From Scatomorpha merdigallinarum (lineage in GTDB: Bacteria > Bacillota > Clostridia > Oscillospirales > Oscillospiraceae), in the NCBI GenBank assembly GCA_018710885.1, contig DVJA01000058.1, positions 1-64,000 on the forward strand: 64,000 nucleotides of DNA. Reading direction: 5' to 3'. A program made the position numbers and the translations under genes. Positions within the stretch are counted from its first letter, which is position 1. Each line of letters starts with the position of its first letter. The notes beneath the pieces are model-generated. The model was not told the DNA's origin. It saw only the letters and a list, made by a program, of their open reading frames with translations, and searched no databases. Below are positions 50,248 to 58,150 of the stretch, piece by piece.

Positions 50248-50706
50248 TCACTTCAATTGAGCTATCCAGGCGTCCATCGCATCAGTGTCGGCGGCGCTCA
50301 GTAATGAGAGCGGCTCTATAAAAATCGCGCCCTTGGCGAGTTTCTGTGCGTCTTGGGGCATGCGGGCCAGGCCGCTGCCTCCACTGGTGCAGAATATGCC
50401 CACACGCTTCCCCTCAAGCGGGGCGTTGGCGAGGAAGGTGCCTACAGGCGCGGCGAAAGCCCCGCACCAGTTGGGTGAACCGACTAAGACAGTGTCATAG
50501 CCGCTGACGTCCGGCATCTCGGCCAGAGGCGGCTTGGCCTTGGCGCGCAATTCTTCCATAGCGCGCTCCACAACAGCCCTGTACTCCTCGGGGTATGGCT
50601 CGGCTGGCTTAAGCTCGAAGGTATCGGCGCCCAGCTTCTTGGCCATGTACTCTGCCGCAGCGCGAGTTGTGCCGCTGCGGGTGAAATAAACTATCGCAGT
50701 TGACAT
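50248..50706 (-). CDS. Flavodoxin
   Basis: A 152-residue flavodoxin-like protein: the FMN phosphate loop YFTRSGTTRAAAEYM at the start, GSPNWCGAFAAPVGTFL for the isoalloxazine region, and GIFCTSGGSGL. Low-potential electron carrier; partner enzymes are not evident nearby. Start ATG 50706 has AAGGAGG seven bases upstream. Confidence 0.9.
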   Translation of the reverse strand: MSTAIVYFTRSGTTRAAAEYMAKKLGADTFELKPAEPYPEEYRAVVERAMEELRAKAKPPLAEMPDVSGYDTVLVGSPNWCGAFAAPVGTFLANAPLEGKRVGIFCTSGGSGLARMPQDAQKLAKGAIFIEPLSLLSAADTDAMDAWIAQLK

Positions 50707-50727
50707 TGCGATACCTCCTTTATTTTT

Positions 50728-50757
50728 ATTATACCACCTCTCCTCGGCAAAAGTCAA
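50728..50757 (-). promoter_or_regulatory. Promoter of the flavodoxin gene
   Basis: Minus strand TTGACT (50752-50757), 18-base spacer, perfect TATAAT (50728-50733), 22 bases before the start codon. Confidence 0.7.
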
Positions 50758-50776
50758 AGCTCCCGCCGTCCAACGG

Positions 50777-50815
50777 CGCGCCGCCCCGGGGAATTTCTCC
50801 CGGGACGGCTCCGTT
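50777..50815 (-). terminator. Hairpin after the sigma-partner gene
   Basis: Minus strand GCCGTCCCGGG...CCCGGGGCGGC, an 11-bp stem with one wobble right after the stop codon at 50821. No T-run follows, so termination strength is uncertain. Confidence 0.45.
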
Positions 50816-50820
50816 TTTAT

Positions 50821-51798
50821 TCATGTGCAGGAGGCAAACACTTCGTCGAATATGGCTCCCGGCATGTAGGCGCAGACTCTCACTGCGCTGCCGCCGTACA
50901 TGACGCAGCCGTTTTCAAAGAGTCGCACGGGAACGGTCGTGCCGTCTGCCAACTCGAAGTAGAGATGCACCTCGGCGTACTCATAGTCGAAAATGTCGCC
51001 GTTTTCGCTCCACGCGCTCCACTCCTGCATAGGCGAGACCATGAGCAGGGAGACAAAGGCTTCCAGGCTCTCCGGGTCGAGCTCGTGGCGGTTATCTATA
51101 TTCTCCTCCCAGTCAGCGTCGAGGATGTAGTACGCGCCCACGTAGTTTTCGACATGCAGACAGGTTTCAAATAGGTCAGCGCCGCTGTAGAGCGTCATGT
51201 CGCTCAGACAGTCGTAGAACTCTATCAGCCCGTCCGGTCCATCCATGCACAGACGGAAGTTGGTGTCGTAGCCTTTGACACTGTACACGTCGCCGCCGAT
51301 GCTGGACGCGCCCTCGACGTACTCGTCCGCGCCGGACCACTCGTCTATATCTCCCTTGACCGTACAGACATATCCTTCCCTCAACGAAGGGTCGGCGTAC
51401 TGCCCGGTCTGGACATACATGCGGCCGTTGTATATGAAAAAGGCCATCATATCCGCTGCAACCCCCGGCTCCGGCGCCTCCGGCATTGGGTCTGGCGAGA
51501 TGTACACACTGTCCCAAGGAGGTGCCGGCACCATCACACCGTTGTCCGGCGACACAGACCCTGGTGCAGCCGATGTGTCAACCGCCGGGTTATCGCCGGC
51601 CACCGGCTTTATACCCTTCCACGGCTGGGCAATACCCAGCACCAGTGCTGTGCAGGCTGCCATGACCGCCACAGCGCCGATAATGCGCCGGCGGCGTGTT
51701 TTGCGCTTGCTGCCAGATGTTGCAGATTCGAGTCTTGCATCCTCTATAGCTTCGTCCGATATGCCGCCGATTGCTTTGAATACATCCCAGTTCGTCAT
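50821..51798 (-). CDS. Membrane protein coupled to an ECF sigma factor (possible anti-sigma)
   Basis: A 325-residue protein: about 38 cytoplasmic residues ending in a KRKTRRRR cluster, one membrane helix (about 39-57, IIGAVAVMAACTALVLGIA), then a long extracytoplasmic domain with a Pro/Ala/Ser-rich linker and no motif I recognise. Its start overlaps the sigma gene stop (ATGA). The topology and coupling suggest an anti-sigma factor, and the start (NWDVFKAIGGISDEAIEDA) resembles small clostridial sigma-partner domains, but no ZAS zinc motif is present. Function is inferred from context. Confidence 0.7.
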   Translation of the reverse strand: MTNWDVFKAIGGISDEAIEDARLESATSGSKRKTRRRRIIGAVAVMAACTALVLGIAQPWKGIKPVAGDNPAVDTSAAPGSVSPDNGVMVPAPPWDSVYISPDPMPEAPEPGVAADMMAFFIYNGRMYVQTGQYADPSLREGYVCTVKGDIDEWSGADEYVEGASSIGGDVYSVKGYDTNFRLCMDGPDGLIEFYDCLSDMTLYSGADLFETCLHVENYVGAYYILDADWEENIDNRHELDPESLEAFVSLLMVSPMQEWSAWSENGDIFDYEYAEVHLYFELADGTTVPVRLFENGCVMYGGSAVRVCAYMPGAIFDEVFASCT

Positions 51799-52352
51799 AT
51801 TAGCTCCTCGCTTTCGAGATAAGCGCGCAATTTTCTGCGCGTCCTGTGGAGCAGCGAGCGCACGGCTTGTTCTGTCATCCCGTTTTGCCTGGCTATATCC
51901 GGCACGGTATCACAGTCGAAACAGCGCTGCACGAACACACGCCTTGTCCTGGCATCCTGCTCAAGCACGAACGAATCAACAGCCCGTGCCAGTTCATCGG
52001 CGTCCAGGCGCTCCCCCACGCTTCCAGGCGCCGGTACGCACTCCGAGAGTTCCTCCAGGACTGCCTCCACCTCCCCGCAGCCGCGTTTGGCGGCAGTGTT
52101 GTGTTCGAGCCTACCCAGGGCAGTGTTTCTTGCGCAGCGCGCCAGCCAGGCTCCGAGCGATCTCGGCTTTTCCGGCGGTATGGCTTTCCAGGCGGCCAGG
52201 TACACATCCGCTTCGCACTCCTCTGCGTCGCGTACGGATCCGGTTATGTTCAGCGCTACCCGGCGCAGATATGAGCCGTATCTGGCCCGGCACTCGTCCA
52301 GGGCACGCTCTGAACGCCGGTTGAAAAGCTCGATGATTTCCCTGTCGTCCAT
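51795..52352 (-). CDS. ECF-type RNA polymerase sigma factor
   Basis: A 185-residue sigma factor with region 2 (GSYLRRVALNITGSVRDAEECEADVYLAAW) and region 4 helix-turn-helix (TVPDIARQNGMTEQAVRSLLHRTRRKLRAYL). No region 3. I start at ATG 52352 (MDDREIIELF) because AAGGAGCG lies upstream; the ATG 57 bases earlier has no ribosome binding site. Coupled to the membrane gene downstream. Confidence 0.88.
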   Translation of the reverse strand: MDDREIIELFNRRSERALDECRARYGSYLRRVALNITGSVRDAEECEADVYLAAWKAIPPEKPRSLGAWLARCARNTALGRLEHNTAAKRGCGEVEAVLEELSECVPAPGSVGERLDADELARAVDSFVLEQDARTRRVFVQRCFDCDTVPDIARQNGMTEQAVRSLLHRTRRKLRAYLESEELI

Positions 52353-52532
52353 GAGCACGCTCCTTTCCTCTTGAGGTCCCTCATCTATAAAGTAAGGTTT
52401 TTTATCCATGTGTTGCGATCAAAGCTTCAACTTCAGAATCTTTTTTAACATCTGAGGCGCGCCAGGCACGCATTAAGTTTGCTGCTGAGATTTGCTTCCG
52501 GTTGCGTAACCTCAGTGTAATTCTGTTACCGG

Positions 52533-52560
52533 GTCAAAAGCTGTCACAAGGACATATACT
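52533..52560 (+). promoter_or_regulatory. Possible sporulation-type promoter of the vWA gene
   Basis: CATATACT (52553-52560) fits the CATAnnnT -10 used by sigma-E and sigma-K, with GTCAAAA (52533-52539) 13 bases upstream as a sigma-E-like -35. A sigma-A reading (TATACT) lacks a matching -35. Motif-based inference only. Confidence 0.35.
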
Positions 52561-52597
52561 GTTCTCGGGGCATCGCCCCAGAGGGAGGAACACACAA

Positions 52598-53980
52598 ATG
52601 GGTGTTACTAATTCCAACAAGCTTATAAATCTCAACAGTATAGACTGTGACGGATCGCTGCGTGTAACGCTTGCGCTCACCGCAGCGCCCGATATTATAA
52701 CTAATCCAACCGATATCGTCCTCGTGCTCGACCGCTCCGGCAGCATGACGGGCACGCCGCTTTCCAACATGAAAACCGGCGCCAAGACCTTTATCGACAT
52801 CATCGCCGAGTCCACCGGTGGCACCGCCAGCGGGCAGATAGGCTCCGGCAGCCGTATAGGCATAGTCAGTTTTGCCGATACGGCAATGGACAATACGCAG
52901 CTCATCACTTCCGTCGATGCGCTTAAAAACGCCGTTGACGCCCTGGTAGCGCTCGGCAACACCAATCACGCCGACGCCTTCACCAAGGCGCTCGGTCTAT
53001 TTGACCCCAACTCAAGCAACGCAAGAGTAATTGTAATGTTCACCGACGGTAAGACCACGGCCGGAGGCCCGCCTGCTCCGATTGCCGCGCAGGCTAAAGC
53101 CCAGGGCGTCATAATCTACTGCATCGGCCTAATCGGCTCTGACGGCATTGACGTCCCCACACTTGAAGAGTGGGCCAGCGACCCGTCAGCCACGCACGTG
53201 GCCGTCACCCCGGATTCTGCCGAGCTTGAAGAGCTGTTCAAAGAACTGGCTGAAAACATCTCCAAAACCGGTGCCACCAACATCGTGATAGACGAAAAGG
53301 TGGCCTCCGACTTCGTGATAACCAGTATTGTTACTCCCGACCGTGGCACTGCCACCATGACGGACAGCCGCACGCTGCGCTGGACGATACCTGAACTCGG
53401 CGTATCTGCCAGCGAAAGCGCGCTGCTTGAGTTCTATATCCGGCACACGTCTCAGAACCCCGGCACGAAACTGGTAAACGAGTCAATCACCTACTCTGAC
53501 AGCGAGGGCAATGTTGTGGTCTTCCCCGCTCCCACTGTCGAAGTGAACTGCGGCATTGTCGTGAACCCGGAAGAGTGCCCTGTGCCAGTTGACTTGGCGG
53601 TCTCCGGCTGTTCCGACTCTGTGCTCGTGGACCTTGGCAATGTCGAACTAGAATCGCTCGGACGCATCATTCAAGCCGATGTGACAATTAAGAACGTCTG
53701 CCCCGGCAAGCGCGTGGCCCTGGCTGCAATACTGACTGAGGTTGACGGTGAGGGCATGGAATACCAGCGCGGCATGAAAACTGTAGCCATCCCTGCGCAC
53801 ACCCAGCCCTCCTGCCGTGACGTGCTGGTCAGGTGCATCAAATTCGTGGTCCCGGAAAGCCTGGCTGAAAACGGCGAGCCTGTCGGCGCCATGTGCGGCG
53901 ACCGCCAGTTTAAGATGCGTTTTATCGCCCACTATATCGACACCGATTACCGCTGCTGCGAGGCAGAAGTAACCCTGTAA
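52598..53980 (+). CDS. Cytoplasmic von Willebrand factor A-domain protein
   Basis: A 460-residue protein with no signal peptide or membrane helix. Residues about 38-220 form a vWA domain with an intact metal-ion-dependent adhesion site: DRSGS (45-49), the Thr of GNTNHADA, and FTDGKT. A beta-rich middle and a cysteine-rich C-terminal third (NPEECPVP, SGCSDS, KNVCPGK, PSCRDVLVRC, MCGDRQF, YRCCEAE) follow. I do not know the family. An intracellular, Cys-rich adhesion-type protein with a sigma-E/K-like promoter would fit a spore-coat component, but this is speculative. GAGGGAGG precedes ATG 52598. It faces a degenerate EF-Tu-like gene. Confidence 0.85.
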   Translation: MGVTNSNKLINLNSIDCDGSLRVTLALTAAPDIITNPTDIVLVLDRSGSMTGTPLSNMKTGAKTFIDIIAESTGGTASGQIGSGSRIGIVSFADTAMDNTQLITSVDALKNAVDALVALGNTNHADAFTKALGLFDPNSSNARVIVMFTDGKTTAGGPPAPIAAQAKAQGVIIYCIGLIGSDGIDVPTLEEWASDPSATHVAVTPDSAELEELFKELAENISKTGATNIVIDEKVASDFVITSIVTPDRGTATMTDSRTLRWTIPELGVSASESALLEFYIRHTSQNPGTKLVNESITYSDSEGNVVVFPAPTVEVNCGIVVNPEECPVPVDLAVSGCSDSVLVDLGNVELESLGRIIQADVTIKNVCPGKRVALAAILTEVDGEGMEYQRGMKTVAIPAHTQPSCRDVLVRCIKFVVPESLAENGEPVGAMCGDRQFKMRFIAHYIDTDYRCCEAEVTL

Positions 53981-54000
53981 ACAAGCAAGCCGAATTGGAA

Positions 54001-54024
54001 GAGGCCCGCCGTACGGCGGGCCTC
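54001..54024. terminator. Shared hairpin between convergent vWA and EF-Tu-like genes
   Basis: A perfect 24-base palindrome (half-site GAGGCCCGCCGT) lies between the two stop codons. T-runs are short on both sides, so it is a likely but not optimal bidirectional terminator. Confidence 0.55.
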
Positions 54025-54043
54025 ATTGCTGTTCACTTAGTGT

Positions 54044-54568
54044 TTACCACGGAAGATTTGCCACTATGTCCTTTAGAAGCTCTTCCAGGGCCGAGATGCC
54101 GGCTTCAATCTGCCCATAGACGGCGGCACGTGCGGAGCCGGCTATAAATTTGAGGTTATCGTATGGCACATCGCTATTATAGAGCTGACGGCAGGTATCA
54201 ATCTGCACCAGCTCAATAAGTTCGTCGTCGTAGTCGATGAGGTCGCATTTGTTGAAAAATACACCCTTAAACTTCAAATCCTTGCCCGGCAGGAGCTCGT
54301 CGAGGTCCATCGGCCCGTCGTCGGCCGCCACGACCAGATACCACATGTCTGCTTCCGGAACGGCAACGTCAAAATCTGAGAAGTGTGTCTCCAGTATGTA
54401 GAGTTCTATGCCCTTCATCCGGATGCAGCAGCCGCCCGGCACCGCGCCGCCCGCGCCACCTCTGGCGGCGAACTCGGACAGCAGGTACAGAATTTCAGAC
54501 ATACCCACACCCTCTGTGCCGAGAAGTCTGATAATTGCCCGCCTTGATGCATTGATACCAGCACTCAT
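54044..54568 (-). CDS. Stand-alone, degenerate EF-Tu-like G domain (probable pseudo-GTPase)
   Basis: A 174-residue protein whose second half follows the EF-Tu G domain closely: VVAADDGPM (79-87; EF-Tu VVAATDGPM), VFFNKCDLIDYDDELIELV (EF-Tu VFLNKCDMVDDEELLELV, NKCD = G4) and the GSARAA segment (EF-Tu GSALKA, G5). The N-terminal half keeps the spacing but not the motifs: GHVDHGKTT has become GTEGVGMSE (17-25), so the P-loop Lys is Met, and DCPGH has become ETHFS. The protein ends where EF-Tu domain 1 ends; domains 2 and 3 are absent. It should therefore keep the fold and perhaps guanine recognition without GTP hydrolysis. Start ATG 54568 has AGGAG eight bases upstream. It follows the deaminase gene by 18 bases. 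Confidence 0.75.
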   Translation of the reverse strand: MSAGINASRRAIIRLLGTEGVGMSEILYLLSEFAARGGAGGAVPGGCCIRMKGIELYILETHFSDFDVAVPEADMWYLVVAADDGPMDLDELLPGKDLKFKGVFFNKCDLIDYDDELIELVQIDTCRQLYNSDVPYDNLKFIAGSARAAVYGQIEAGISALEELLKDIVANLPW

Positions 54569-54586
54569 GTTCATTACTCCTGTCCT

Positions 54587-55051
54587 TTAGTTTTTGCCGT
54601 GCGCGGCGAAGTACTCCTTGAGCACTTCCAGCGCCGCTTCACGGCATGCGCCTAGGGTTACAGAGATGTTTGCGCCTGAACTTTCAAATACAATACGGCT
54701 GCACTCACTGCCCTGTACTCCGAGCAGCGCGCAGAGGTCAATATCGCTCGCCCCGTAGACGAGCCGCCCGAGTTTGGCCCAGACCATAGCGCCGGAACAC
54801 ATGAAACAGGGCTCGCAGCTCGTATAGAGCGTGTACTCGCTCAAATCGGTAATGCCTGTCTCACGGGTAAAGCGGCGTATGAGGCCGATTTCCGCATGCT
54901 CGGTGTGGTCATGAGCCGTATATATCTGGTTTTCATTGCGGCAAACTATTTTGCCGTCTTTCACCAGCACGGCGCCGAAGGGCTCGTTGCCGTGGAGAAC
55001 AGCTTCGCGCGAGAGGCGCACCGCCTCGCGCATGAAAACTTCATCGCTCAA
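54587..55051 (-). CDS. Nucleoside/guanine deaminase (CDA fold)
   Basis: A 154-residue zinc-dependent deaminase with HAE (HTEHAEIGLI) and PCxxC (SCEPCFMCSGAMVWAKLGRLVYG). The pattern is closer to guanine or nucleoside deaminases than to the tRNA-editing TadA, whose usual PCxMCAGAI and trailing motifs differ. Starts by overlapping the TIGR03936 stop (ATGA). This position is normally held by ribonuclease G or rplU. Confidence 0.82.
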   Translation of the reverse strand: MSDEVFMREAVRLSREAVLHGNEPFGAVLVKDGKIVCRNENQIYTAHDHTEHAEIGLIRRFTRETGITDLSEYTLYTSCEPCFMCSGAMVWAKLGRLVYGASDIDLCALLGVQGSECSRIVFESSGANISVTLGACREAALEVLKEYFAAHGKN

Positions 55052-55707
55052 CGGAACACCCCCATGTCTGCGTCGTAGATCTCGACCCGCCTGAACTTGG
55101 CAAAGTCCGGCTTGAGCTCCGGACTAAGCTGCTCCAGCGCATGTATTAAGAGGTCCGGGTTTACTGTGGGCTCCTGCGCGGATATTACGCACTTGATGCG
55201 GAGCCCGTCCTGCGTGGGTTCGCACTCAAAATCCCTTACGTTTCCGGCGAGCTCCAACACTCCCTCGCCCCTCTTAGTGCGGCGTTTGACCGGTATGCTC
55301 TCACGCCTGAAAAAGGCCAGCAGCGGCTGGACTATATTCTCTCCGCTGACATGGTCATAGTCGAAACGCCCCTCAATGCGCAGCCACTTGATACCGCTCG
55401 CCTTGCGCTCGGGCTCGTAGCACTCCAGGAAGCGTATACCCTCGGGCGAGGTGGAGTTGAGCTTTTCCGGCAGGGCCGCTATATCTATATCCCGCTTCAC
55501 GCGGAAGTCCATGAGCTCGCACAGGCTCTCTGTCCCCACTGAAAGGGGCAGGCAGATAGATATGAGCGCGTGCGGGTTAAAACCCTCGGAATATCTGAGC
55601 GGGGTCTCGGCGCGCAGGAAGATGCGCTGCACCACACGCATGAGGTCGAGGTGGCTTATGTACGCGGCCTTGCCGGTCTTTTCAAAACGCAAACGCAGTT
55701 TATCCAT
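55048..55707 (-). CDS. TIGR03936 family protein
   Basis: A 219-residue protein of the TIGR03936 (DUF2344) family: starts RLRFEKTGKAAYISHLDLMRVVQRIFLRAETPLRYSEGFNPH-type segment (HLDLMR, YSEGFNPHALI) and has VGTESLCELMDF. It is always paired with the radical SAM protein TIGR03960, encoded just upstream with an eight-base overlap. Its biochemical role is not known; an RNA-modification or RNase G-linked function has been suggested by gene order. Confidence 0.92.
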   Translation of the reverse strand: MDKLRLRFEKTGKAAYISHLDLMRVVQRIFLRAETPLRYSEGFNPHALISICLPLSVGTESLCELMDFRVKRDIDIAALPEKLNSTSPEGIRFLECYEPERKASGIKWLRIEGRFDYDHVSGENIVQPLLAFFRRESIPVKRRTKRGEGVLELAGNVRDFECEPTQDGLRIKCVISAQEPTVNPDLLIHALEQLSPELKPDFAKFRRVEIYDADMGVFR

Positions 55708-57538
55708 CGCACTTCACCCCCTTGGGAAGTAGGCTCTGCGCCCCGCAGGCAGAGCAGGCCACGCGGCAGTCGGGGCTGAGCTCGGCGGCATACGCCCTGT
55801 GCTTTTCGCGCAGCAGCAGGCTTGTCCTCACACCCATGTCTATGCGGCACCAAGGTAGGACCTCGTCCTCTGAGCGCTCGCGCGTGGCGTAGAAGTCCGG
55901 GTCAACGCCACATTCGTCAAAGGCATCCATCCAACGCTTGAAGTTGAAGTAGTCACTCCATGCCTCCATGCGTGCGCCGCGCCGCCAGGCGGCCTCTATC
56001 GCGTCACCGACACGCCTGTCACCGCGGCTGAGCACGGCTTCTATAAAGCTCGTATCCGGGTCATGCCAGTTATATGTGACATTCTTGGCGGTAATGGAGT
56101 CGCGTAGCAGGTTTACGCGGCGCTTATACTCGCTGCGCGTAACCTGTGCCTCCCACTGGAACGGGCTGTGCGGCTTTGGCACGAAGCAGCTTGTGGACAC
56201 GGTTATGCGCACGCCGCGCTGCTTGTTGGGCGAGCTCTCGCGCCAGACGTGGAGCACCTGGGCGGCGAGGTCGGCTATGCCCACGACGTCCTCGTCCGTC
56301 TCCGTGGGCAGGCCCAGCATGAAATAGAGCTTAATGCCGTTCCAGCCACCCTCAAAGGCTATGCGGCAGGTATTCAGCAGGTCATCCTCGGTGACGTTCT
56401 TGTTTATGACGTCGCGCAGACGCTGTGTTCCCGCTTCAGGCGCGAAGGTCAGGCCGCCGCGGCGCACCTTTTGCAGGCGGCTCATGAGTTCCATGGAGAA
56501 GTTGTCAGCTCTCAGGCTGGGTAGAGAGAGCGAGACGTTGCGGGGCTCGCACCAGTCAAGGAGTCCGTCACAGGCCTCCGGCAAGTGCCGGTAGTCGCTG
56601 CTGGATAGGCTCAGCAGCGTCGCCTCCTGCGAGCCCGTGTTCCTGATAGACTCTATGCCCTGGCGTATGACAGTCTCCGGCTTCTTCGCGCGTATGGGGC
56701 GGTACACGTACCCCGCCTGGCAGAAGCGGCAGCCGCGCACGCAGCCTCGGAAGAGCTCCACATTCACGCGGTCGTGGACTATCTCCGTGCTGGGTACGAT
56801 GGGGTTTGTGGGGTAATACACGCTGTCCAGGTCGGATATAATGCGCTTCGTGACCTTTTCCGGCGCGCCGGGCAGGCAGCGCATCTCGGCGAGGGTGCCG
56901 TCTGCGTTGTAGACCGGCTCGTAGAGGCTTGGCACGTAGACGCCCTGTATCTTTGCGGCTTCGAGCAGAAAGTCGTGCTTGCTCCAGCCCTCGTCGCGGG
57001 CCCTCTGGAACAGGCGCAAGACCTCAACGTCCACTTCCTCGCCTTCGCCGAGGACCATCAGGTCCATGAACGGCGCCATCGGCTCGGGGTTGCAGCAGCT
57101 TGTGCCCCCCGCGAACACCAGCGGCGTCAGGCCGGGTCTGTCCGCGCTTCTGAGCGGGATTCCCGCCATGTCGAGCATGTCCAGCACGGTACAGTAGGCC
57201 ATTTCGTAGCCTATGGAGAAGCCAAGCACGTCGAACTCGCTCACCGGGTCTCCGCTTTCAAGCGCATATAGGAGCATTTTGTTCTCGCGCATGGCCTCGG
57301 CCATGTCGCCCCAGGGCGCAAACACACGTTCGCACCAGATGTCCGGCTCGTTGTTGATAACTCCGTAGAGTATGCGCATGCCGAGGTTGGACATGCCTAT
57401 TTCGTACACGTCCGGGAAGCAGAAGGCCATGCGCAGCTTGACTTCACTCTTGTCCTTGATTATTTCATTGAGCTCACCGCCTGTGTATCTGGCGGGCTTT
57501 TGCACATTAGGGAGTATTCTTTCTAAGCGTTTGTCCAT
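55700..57538 (-). CDS. TIGR03960 family B12-binding/radical SAM protein
   Basis: A 612-residue protein: N-terminal cobalamin-binding-like domain (FPDVYEIGMSNLGMRILY ... GFSIGYEMAYC), and a radical SAM barrel with FRGCVRGCRFCQAGYVYRP (CxxxCxxC), then a cysteine-containing C-terminus (CRVACSACGAQSL). Function unknown. Start ATG 57538 has only a weak ribosome binding site (GGGGTC). Conserved neighbour of spoIVFB and rplU in Clostridia; here rplU is missing. Confidence 0.93.
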   Translation of the reverse strand: MDKRLERILPNVQKPARYTGGELNEIIKDKSEVKLRMAFCFPDVYEIGMSNLGMRILYGVINNEPDIWCERVFAPWGDMAEAMRENKMLLYALESGDPVSEFDVLGFSIGYEMAYCTVLDMLDMAGIPLRSADRPGLTPLVFAGGTSCCNPEPMAPFMDLMVLGEGEEVDVEVLRLFQRARDEGWSKHDFLLEAAKIQGVYVPSLYEPVYNADGTLAEMRCLPGAPEKVTKRIISDLDSVYYPTNPIVPSTEIVHDRVNVELFRGCVRGCRFCQAGYVYRPIRAKKPETVIRQGIESIRNTGSQEATLLSLSSSDYRHLPEACDGLLDWCEPRNVSLSLPSLRADNFSMELMSRLQKVRRGGLTFAPEAGTQRLRDVINKNVTEDDLLNTCRIAFEGGWNGIKLYFMLGLPTETDEDVVGIADLAAQVLHVWRESSPNKQRGVRITVSTSCFVPKPHSPFQWEAQVTRSEYKRRVNLLRDSITAKNVTYNWHDPDTSFIEAVLSRGDRRVGDAIEAAWRRGARMEAWSDYFNFKRWMDAFDECGVDPDFYATRERSEDEVLPWCRIDMGVRTSLLLREKHRAYAAELSPDCRVACSACGAQSLLPKGVKCDG

Positions 57539-57592
57539 GTAATGACCCCGTTTCAAAAGTTACGCGGTCAGTATATACTATCCTGCCCAAAT

Positions 57593-58150
57593 TTACAAGT
57601 GCGCTTGTTGTACCATGAGCGCTCCACCGGCTATTAAAAGCGCGATTCCTCCCCCGCTGGCAGCCAGTATGGCGCCAAAGAGCAGCACCAGTGCAGCCGT
57701 CACCAGCGAGCAGAGCAGCGTTGCCCGGCGGCCAACGGCACACTCGAGCGCCCGGCCTCCGTCCAGCGGCAACGCCGGAAGCAGGTTGAAACCGCTGAGC
57801 ACGAGACTCATACCGGCTGACAGCAAAAGCATATCCAGTCCAATGAAGGAACCCAAGCCCGCCGCAAGGGCGGCCCATATGAGCCCCGCTGCCGGTCCTG
57901 AAAGGGCGCACACCAGCTCGGACAGGCTGCCCGCCTGGGCGTCGCGCTCTATCACAGCACCCGTTATGTTCGCTGTCAGCGATTTTACTCTCCCGCCCGT
58001 CAGCCTGATGGCAACGAGGTGGCCCAGCTCGTGCGTCACTGCAGCCAGCAGCAGTGCAGCCAGCTCGTCCGTGTCCAGCAAGAAGTAGAGCGCCGCGAGC
58101 AGCACGGCGCCCCCGGCGCTTATTTTAACTTTGAATCTTCTGTGCATCAT
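57593..58150 (-). CDS. spoIVFB: SpoIVFB-like site-2 protease (M50B)
   Basis: A 185-residue polytopic protease with HELGH (THELGHLVAI, HExxH) and the aspartate ligand in LLPALPLDGGRAL (NPDG-like). SpoIVFB cleaves pro-sigma-K in the membrane around the forespore. Identification rests on the motifs and on its place between an M23-domain membrane protein (SpoIVFA position) and TIGR03960. It starts ATGATG (58150/58147) overlapping the upstream stop; no clear ribosome binding site, so translation is probably coupled. No CBS domain is present. Confidence 0.82.
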   Translation of the reverse strand: MMHRRFKVKISAGGAVLLAALYFLLDTDELAALLLAAVTHELGHLVAIRLTGGRVKSLTANITGAVIERDAQAGSLSELVCALSGPAAGLIWAALAAGLGSFIGLDMLLLSAGMSLVLSGFNLLPALPLDGGRALECAVGRRATLLCSLVTAALVLLFGAILAASGGGIALLIAGGALMVQQAHL

